Shown here: in pieces, positions 8,104-11,940 of the stretch
Numbering within the stretch: the stretch's first letter is position 1
How the letters are laid out: every line of letters begins with the position of its first letter
DNA from: Planctomycetota bacterium
Lineage (GTDB): Bacteria; Planctomycetota; Brocadiia; SM23-32
Direction of reading: 5' to 3'
Length of the DNA stretch: 11,940 nt
Assembly (NCBI GenBank): GCA_018400625.1
Contig: JAGYMJ010000528.1
Coordinates: 1-11,940 of the forward strand
Made by a program: the position numbers and the translations under genes
Notes under the pieces: generated by a model
Told to the model about the DNA's origin: nothing
What the model saw: the letters and a program-made list of their open reading frames with translations, nothing else
The model's database searches: none

Positions 8104-9061
8104 AGATAATACGTATCACCATTCCGACTTTCCCTCCTTAGAATCTCTTGTGAAAGAGAAGGAAAAGCAGAACCTGTCTATCTCACTATGTATTCCGGCC
8201 CTGAATGAAGAAGAGACCATAGGCAAAGAAATCGTGCTGCTGAAATCGGAACTGATGACCCGCCATTCTTTACTTGATGAACTGGCGGTTATCGATTCCG
8301 GCTCAACGGACCGTACATGTGAAGTGGCCAGGTCTTTCGGTGCTGATGTCTATCTCTCTTCCGACATTCTGCCCGAAGAGGGGGAAAAGAAGGGGAAAGG
8401 GGAGAACCTCTGGAAAGCAATATATGAACTTGAAGGCGATATAATCCTTTATTTAGACGCCGATATAAAAAATATTCATCCAAAATTTGCCTACGGGCTC
8501 CTGGCGCCCCTCATCCTGCGTCCGGAAGTGAAATATGTTAAAGCCTTCTATGACCGCCCTCTGATATTGTCGGGCGGTACCCGACCTTCCGGCGGCGGCC
8601 GCGTCACGGAGATATTGGTGCGTCCGCTTTTCTCGCTCTTCTTCCCGCCGCTGACCGTTTTTGTGCAGCCGCTTTCAGGAGAATATGCCGTGCGCCGCGA
8701 AGTTTTGGAGCAGATAGCCTTTCCCGTCGGCTACGGTGTGGAGACGTCTCATCTTATCGATGTCCTGCAGCTCTACGGGCTCGAAGCGTTCGCCCAGGTT
8801 GACCTCGATCAAAGGGTCCACAGGAACCAGGAGACCCGTGCATTGGGCAAGATGGCCTTTGGTATCCTGAAGACATTCTTACAGAGGCTGAGGATGCACG
8901 GGCTGATTGATGAACTTCCCGAGACCGGCGACGTGCTCCATCAGTTTCAAAGCACAGGAACGGAATATGAACAGATAGAACATGATCTTTCCGAATCTGT
9001 TGAAGAGCGCCCCCCGATGCTGGAAATACAATCCTATCGCGAAAAATTCGGCCGGGATTAA
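8081..9061 (+). CDS. gpgS: Glucosyl-3-phosphoglycerate synthase (GT81)
   Basis: GpgS enzymes transfer glucose from an NDP-glucose donor to 3-phosphoglycerate, giving glucosyl-3-phosphoglycerate, the precursor of glucosylglycerate (a compatible solute) and, in mycobacteria, of methylglucose lipopolysaccharides. The 326-residue length is normal. The GT-A fold shows PALNEE (39-44), DSGSTDRT (72-79), KGKGENLWK (104-112), metal-binding DAD (126-128), KAFYDRP (154-160), the acceptor-site GGGRVTE (171-177), QPLSGEYAVRR (196-206), GYGVE (217-221) and VDLDQRVHRNQ (240-250), whose His247 matches the metal-ligand His of the family. All key motifs are present, so it should be active. No phosphatase (GpgP-like) partner is in view, so the second step must be encoded elsewhere. 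The start overlaps the end of the M20 homologue by 23 nt, which suggests coupled translation and a possible shared role. Confidence 0.93.
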   Translation: MKTQQWLKDNTYHHSDFPSLESLVKEKEKQNLSISLCIPALNEEETIGKEIVLLKSELMTRHSLLDELAVIDSGSTDRTCEVARSFGADVYLSSDILPEEGEKKGKGENLWKAIYELEGDIILYLDADIKNIHPKFAYGLLAPLILRPEVKYVKAFYDRPLILSGGTRPSGGGRVTEILVRPLFSLFFPPLTVFVQPLSGEYAVRREVLEQIAFPVGYGVETSHLIDVLQLYGLEAFAQVDLDQRVHRNQETRALGKMAFGILKTFLQRLRMHGLIDELPETGDVLHQFQSTGTEYEQIEHDLSESVEERPPMLEIQSYREKFGRD

Positions 9062-9148
9062 ACCTGTCGAAGAAGTTGTATCCTGCAATCGCCGTTTGGA
9101 AAAAAACATTGATCAGCAAGCAAAAAGGCCCCTGGAGAATCCCTCTAT

Positions 9149-11161
9149 ATGAACAATTTCGGCGAGAAAGTCCGTTTCATCTGGTCGGTCGCTGACCTGC
9201 TGCGTGGCCCTTACCGGCCCAACCAGTACAAAAATGTTATGCTGCCACTGACCGTGCTCAGACGGCTCGATTGCCTTCTCCAGCCCACCAAAGACAAAGT
9301 GCTGCAGCGGAAAAAACAACTGGAAGGCGGTAAAATCAAGGATATCGAACCCGTCCTCTGCCGTATTACCGGCGTGCCGTTCTGCAATACCAGCCGGTTC
9401 ACCTTCGAAAAACTCAAAGGCGATCCCAACAACATTGCCGCCAACCTGACAAATTACATCAAAGGCTTCTCATCCCGTGCGCGCGAAATCATCGAACATT
9501 TCGGATTCGAAGATCAGATCGCCAAACTGGATAAATCCGACCGCCTCTACCTCATCGTGTCCCGCTTCTGCGAGATCGACCTCCATCCCGATACCGTCCC
9601 GAACATCGAGATGGGCTATATTTTCGAAGAACTCATTCGCCGCTTCAACGAGGCGTCGAACGAAGAAGCCGGCGACCACTTCACCCCGCGCGAAGTCATC
9701 ACGCTCATGGTCCATCTCCTGTTCAGCCCGGACAGCGATACACTCACGACGAAAGGCATCGTCAAAACACTCTACGATCCCGCCTGCGGAACGGGCGGTA
9801 TGCTTTCGGTCTCCGAAAGATACGTGCGCGAACACAACCCCGACGCTTACCTGGAAGTCTTCGGGCAGGACTACAACGAGCAGTCCTACGCCATATGCGG
9901 CTCCGATATGATGATCAAGGGGCAGAATATCGAACACATAGCCTGTGACGATATTTTCACAGACGACAATTTTTTGAACAAAAGTTTTGATTATATGCTG
10001 GCCAATCCACCTTTCGGCGTGGAGTGGAAGCCGCAGGCCGATCATGTCAAGCGGGAACATGAGGAAAAGGGGTTTGACGGGCGGTTCGGAGCGGGGCTGC
10101 CGCGTATCAACGACGGGTCACTGCTGTTCCTTCAGCATATGATCAGCAAGATGAAAACCCCGGAGCAGGGCGGCACACGCCTGGCCATCGTGTTCAACGG
10201 CTCGCCGCTCTTCACCGGCGGAGCGGGCTCGGGCGAGAGCGATATACGCCGTTGGATCATCGAAAACGACTGGCTCGAAGCCATCGTCGCCCTGCCCGAT
10301 CAGCTTTTTTACAACACGGGCATTAACACGTACCTTTGGATCGTTACCAACCGGAAGGAACCTCACCGCAGGGGCAAGATACAGCTTGTTGACGCGACAG
10401 GCTTTTACAAAAAAATGCGCAAATCGCTCGGGAATAAACGCAACGAGATCGGCGAGGAGCAGTGCGAAGAGATCATGCGTATTTACGGCATGATGGATGA
10501 TGGATGCGAAGACGGCAGCGAGTACATCCGGGTTTTCGACAATGAGGATTTCGGTTACCGCCGCATCATCGTGGAACGTCCGCTCCGTCTGAATTTCCAG
10601 GCCGCCCCCGAGCGCATTGAACGCCTGAAAGAGGAAAAGGCGTTTCAGAAGCTGGCAAAAAGCAAAAAAAGAAAACCGGACGCCAGGGAGCAGGAGATCA
10701 AGGCCGGAAAAGAAAAACAACGCCAATTGCTGGAGACTCTTGCTTTGCTCGATCCCGACAAGGTGTATAAGAACCGTGATGAGTTCGAAGCGGAGTTAAA
10801 AAGTGCCTTTGAATCCGCCCGCATGAAAGTGCGAGCGCCGCTCAGGAAGGCGGTGCTGTCGGCTTTGAGCGAACCGGACGGTACCGCGGAGGTCTGCACC
10901 GACTCCAAAGGCAGCCCTGAGCCGGATAAAGACCTGCGCGATTACGAGATCGTGCCGTTGAAGGAGGACATCGGCGAATACATGGAGCGAGAGGTGCTGC
11001 CGCACGTGCCGGACGCCTGGGTGGACGAGTCGAAGACGAAGGTCGGCTGCGAGATCAATTTCAACCGTTATTTTTACCAATACACGCCGCCGCGGCCGAT
11101 TGAAGATATCGAGGCCGATTTGAAGAAGATTGAGGACGAGATAGCCCAAGCCATTCTGTAG
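9149..11161 (+). CDS. hsdM: Type I restriction-modification system methyltransferase subunit
   Basis: This is the N6-adenine DNA methyltransferase (M) subunit of a type I R-M system; with a specificity subunit it methylates bipartite targets, and HsdR adds cleavage. An N-terminal helical HsdM_N region (about 5-140) precedes HFTPREV (177-183), S-adenosylmethionine motif I DPACGTGGML (210-219) and catalytic motif IV NPPFG (286-290). The long C-terminal region (480-670) contains charged helices, including a probable coiled coil at 488-530. The 670-residue length fits the larger HsdM subfamily. The ribosome binding site is GGAG at 9134-9137. The 87-nt gap after gpgS shows no terminator. Codon choice is visibly richer in G/C-ending codons than in dnaN or gyrB, which suggests later acquisition. 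The TAG stop is part of a REP element. Neither hsdS nor hsdR is in the window, so completeness of the system cannot be judged. Confidence 0.95.
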   Translation: MNNFGEKVRFIWSVADLLRGPYRPNQYKNVMLPLTVLRRLDCLLQPTKDKVLQRKKQLEGGKIKDIEPVLCRITGVPFCNTSRFTFEKLKGDPNNIAANLTNYIKGFSSRAREIIEHFGFEDQIAKLDKSDRLYLIVSRFCEIDLHPDTVPNIEMGYIFEELIRRFNEASNEEAGDHFTPREVITLMVHLLFSPDSDTLTTKGIVKTLYDPACGTGGMLSVSERYVREHNPDAYLEVFGQDYNEQSYAICGSDMMIKGQNIEHIACDDIFTDDNFLNKSFDYMLANPPFGVEWKPQADHVKREHEEKGFDGRFGAGLPRINDGSLLFLQHMISKMKTPEQGGTRLAIVFNGSPLFTGGAGSGESDIRRWIIENDWLEAIVALPDQLFYNTGINTYLWIVTNRKEPHRRGKIQLVDATGFYKKMRKSLGNKRNEIGEEQCEEIMRIYGMMDDGCEDGSEYIRVFDNEDFGYRRIIVERPLRLNFQAAPERIERLKEEKAFQKLAKSKKRKPDAREQEIKAGKEKQRQLLETLALLDPDKVYKNRDEFEAELKSAFESARMKVRAPLRKAVLSALSEPDGTAEVCTDSKGSPEPDKDLRDYEIVPLKEDIGEYMEREVLPHVPDAWVDESKTKVGCEINFNRYFYQYTPPRPIEDIEADLKKIEDEIAQAIL

Positions 11162-11185
11162 GGGCGAAATATTTTTCGCCCCTAC
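11158..11185 (+). repeat. Perfect 12-bp REP hairpin at the hsdM stop codon
   Basis: GTAGGGGCGAAA (11158-11169) and TTTCGCCCCTAC (11174-11185) pair perfectly around TATT. The first TAG is the hsdM stop. Without a T-run it is not a classic terminator, but such a strong stem could stabilise the 3' end of the hsdM transcript or aid termination. Confidence 0.8.
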
Positions 11186-11203
11186 GGCGAAACATTTTTC
11201 GCC

Positions 11204-11269
11204 GGTCAAAAAAAGAAGGGCGAAAGATTTTTCGCCGGTCAAAAAAAGAAGGGCGAAAGATTTTTCGCC
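11204..11269 (+). repeat. Two perfect tandem copies of a 33-bp unit
   Basis: The copies at 11204-11236 and 11237-11269 are identical. Each consists of the linker GGTCAAAAAAAGAAG followed by a short hairpin with GGCGAAA / TTTCGCC arms and loop GATT. Perfect identity indicates recent duplication, by slippage or REP activity. Confidence 0.9.
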
Positions 11270-11277
11270 GGTCAAAA

Positions 11278-11331
11278 GTAGGGGCGAAAGATGTTTCGCC
11301 CGTACGGCGCAAGATTTTTCGCCGGTCAAAA
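11278..11331 (+). repeat. Second copy of the composite long-plus-short REP unit
   Basis: This copy matches 11158-11211 base for base except at five positions, including one that disrupts each stem (CCCGTAC for CCCCTAC; GGCGCAA for GGCGAAA). It shows that the long and short hairpins form one composite unit of about 54 bp ending in GGTCAAAA. Confidence 0.75.
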
Positions 11332-11332
11332 A

Positions 11333-11360
11333 GTAGGGGCGAAACATTTTTCGCCCGTAC
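11333..11360 (+). repeat. Third long REP unit, directly before the RAYT gene
   Basis: GTAGGGGCGAAA (11333-11344) pairs with TTTCGCCCGTAC (11349-11360) with one mismatch around CATT. The short partner hairpin seen in the other composite units is missing and is replaced by a run of G. Confidence 0.8.
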
Positions 11361-11369
11361 GGGGGGGGG
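11361..11369 (+). promoter_or_regulatory. Run of nine G, possible ribosome binding region of the RAYT gene
   Basis: Nine consecutive G bases followed by AAAA end about ten bases before the ATG at 11380. This is the only purine-rich stretch that could serve as a Shine-Dalgarno site. Such a run is prone to length change. Confidence 0.4.
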
Positions 11370-11379
11370 AAAATAATCA

Positions 11380-11895
11380 ATGGAACACAGACGCCGGTCT
11401 ATCAGGTTAAAGGGATATGATTATTCACAGGTCGGGGCATATTTCGTCACGATTTGCACACGCCGTACATCGTATGGTTCGGTCAAGTTGTTTGGTAACA
11501 TTGTGGACGGACGGATGATATTGAACGATGCCGGGCATGTAGTGCGCCAGTGCTGGCTCGACATACCCGATCATTTTAGCAACATGGAGTTGGATGAATT
11601 TGTCGTCATGCCCAACCACGTACATGGAATAATTGCCATCGTCGATACGAAACATTTTTCGCGCCCGACCAACGACACGTCCCGTCCGCACGGAACGTCA
11701 AAAACCATTGGTTCGGCGATACGCGGGTTCAAAATTGGTGTAACCAAATGGATGCGTAACAACACGGGGGTACACGACGTCTGGCAGCGCAATTATTACG
11801 AACGCATCATCCGCGATCATGATGAATTTGAAAACATACGGGAATATATATCCAGGAACCCGGCAAAATGGGAATTTGATCGCAATAACCCGTAG
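11380..11895 (+). CDS. REP-associated tyrosine transposase (RAYT, Y1 HUH family)
   Basis: RAYTs are single-copy, IS200/IS605-related HUH enzymes that nick single-stranded DNA at REP hairpins carrying a GTAG. The 171-residue protein has the RAYT start (IRLKGYDYSQVGAYFVTICT, 8-27), the HUH motif MPNHVHGII (77-85; His80, His82), the GSAIRGFK helix (111-118) and WQRNYYERIIRD (135-146), with the catalytic tyrosine most likely Tyr140, and ends with the family YISRNPAKW (156-164). All catalytic residues are present, so it may be active. It is flanked on both sides by the REP elements it presumably acts on. Its TAG stop is the GTAG of the downstream element, and a REP fragment lies within its coding sequence (residues 90-95). 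No IS-type terminal repeats or duplicated target site were seen, as expected for a RAYT rather than a mobile IS. Confidence 0.9.
   Translation: MEHRRRSIRLKGYDYSQVGAYFVTICTRRTSYGSVKLFGNIVDGRMILNDAGHVVRQCWLDIPDHFSNMELDEFVVMPNHVHGIIAIVDTKHFSRPTNDTSRPHGTSKTIGSAIRGFKIGVTKWMRNNTGVHDVWQRNYYERIIRDHDEFENIREYISRNPAKWEFDRNNP
11648..11662 (+). repeat. REP core copy embedded in the RAYT coding sequence
   Basis: CGAAACATTTTTCGC here is identical to 11188-11202 and 11340-11354 in the upstream array. It is in frame and encodes residues 90-95 in the variable stretch between the HUH motif and the following helix. Confidence 0.75.
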
Positions 11896-11916
11896 GGGCG
11901 AATCATCATTCGCCCC
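11892..11916 (+). repeat. REP hairpin at the RAYT stop codon
   Basis: GTAG (11892-11895) includes the TAG stop. GGGGCGAAT (11895-11903) pairs perfectly with ATTCGCCCC (11908-11916) around loop CATC. It is a diverged relative of the upstream units with AAT/ATT at the stem top. The remaining bases to the window end hold nothing recognisable. Confidence 0.8.
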
Positions 11917-11940
11917 GTTTGGTAACGGTTATAACGTCAT

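Larger units (their letters stand above)
11158..11360. repeat. REP-type hairpin array (seven stem-loops) between hsdM and the RAYT gene
   Basis: The interval holds seven stem-loops built on GGCGAAA / TTTCGCC arms with four-base loops. Long units (12-base arms beginning GTAGGGGCGAAA) occur at 11158-11185, 11278-11305 and 11333-11360. Short units occur at 11185-11204, 11219-11236, 11252-11269 and 11305-11324. Every short unit is followed by CGGTCAAAA. Stems are conserved while loops vary (TATT, GATG, CATT, GATT), as expected for elements kept for structure. A leading GTAG next to a hairpin is the hallmark of REP elements acted on by RAYT transposases, and such a gene lies immediately downstream. 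Confidence 0.85.

Noticed and set aside
9477..9911. Plus-strand 144-codon open frame inside hsdM
   Set aside because: It overlaps the methyltransferase core in another frame, its product is low-complexity rich in Ser, Arg and Thr, and motifs I and IV of hsdM are in the main frame.
11158..11185. Classic Rho-independent terminator after hsdM
   Set aside because: The stem is strong but no T-run follows; another REP hairpin begins at once. It is better explained as a REP element.
11158..11360. CRISPR array
   Set aside because: Repeats are hairpins with conserved arms and near-constant linkers; there are no unique spacers of regular length and no cas genes.
10796..11380. Minus-strand reading frame with an 11-residue repeat across the REP array
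   Set aside because: It is the antisense of hsdM plus the 33-bp tandem hairpin units; the peptide repeat simply follows from a repeat length divisible by three.

Overview
The window reads as a chromosomal replication and topoisomerase cluster from an uncultured-type Gram-negative bacterium, ending in an accessory segment. All seven genes lie on the plus strand. I cannot name the phylum from sequence alone. The gyrase B subunit has the long form with a large insert in the TOPRIM half, and DciA replaces DnaC/DnaI-type loaders. A Planctomycetes/PVC-like or related candidate phylum is possible, but this is a weak inference.

Positions 1-435 form an AT-rich non-coding region ahead of dnaN. It holds a small GC hairpin, two adjacent DnaA-box-like 9-mers and a perfect A/T-tract palindrome, so it is a candidate replication origin region. 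No dnaA is visible in it. Then come dnaN (sliding clamp), dciA (DUF721 helicase-operator protein, ATGA overlap with dnaN), gyrB and gyrA. recF, which often sits between dnaN and gyrB, is absent here.

After gyrA come two coupled genes. The first is an M20-family metallopeptidase homologue that keeps the fold and most metal-site signatures but has lost the catalytic Glu-Glu pair and the dimerisation-domain His. The second, overlapping it by 23 nt, is a well-conserved glucosyl-3-phosphoglycerate synthase (GT81, gpgS). The M20 protein looks like a pseudoenzyme and is the most unusual protein in the window.

From about 9149 the base composition becomes visibly richer in G and C. A type I restriction-modification methyltransferase subunit (hsdM) is followed not by hsdS but by a dense array of REP-type hairpins (11158-11360) and a Y1 HUH transposase of the RAYT (REP-associated tyrosine transposase) family. 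A further REP copy lies at its 3' end. The REP sequence starts with GTAG. That GTAG supplies the TAG stop codon of both hsdM and the RAYT gene, and a 15-nt piece of the REP is also embedded in frame inside the RAYT coding sequence. The replication genes probably form one transcription unit running through gpgS. hsdM and the RAYT/REP segment look like later additions, but hsdS and hsdR may lie beyond the right edge.
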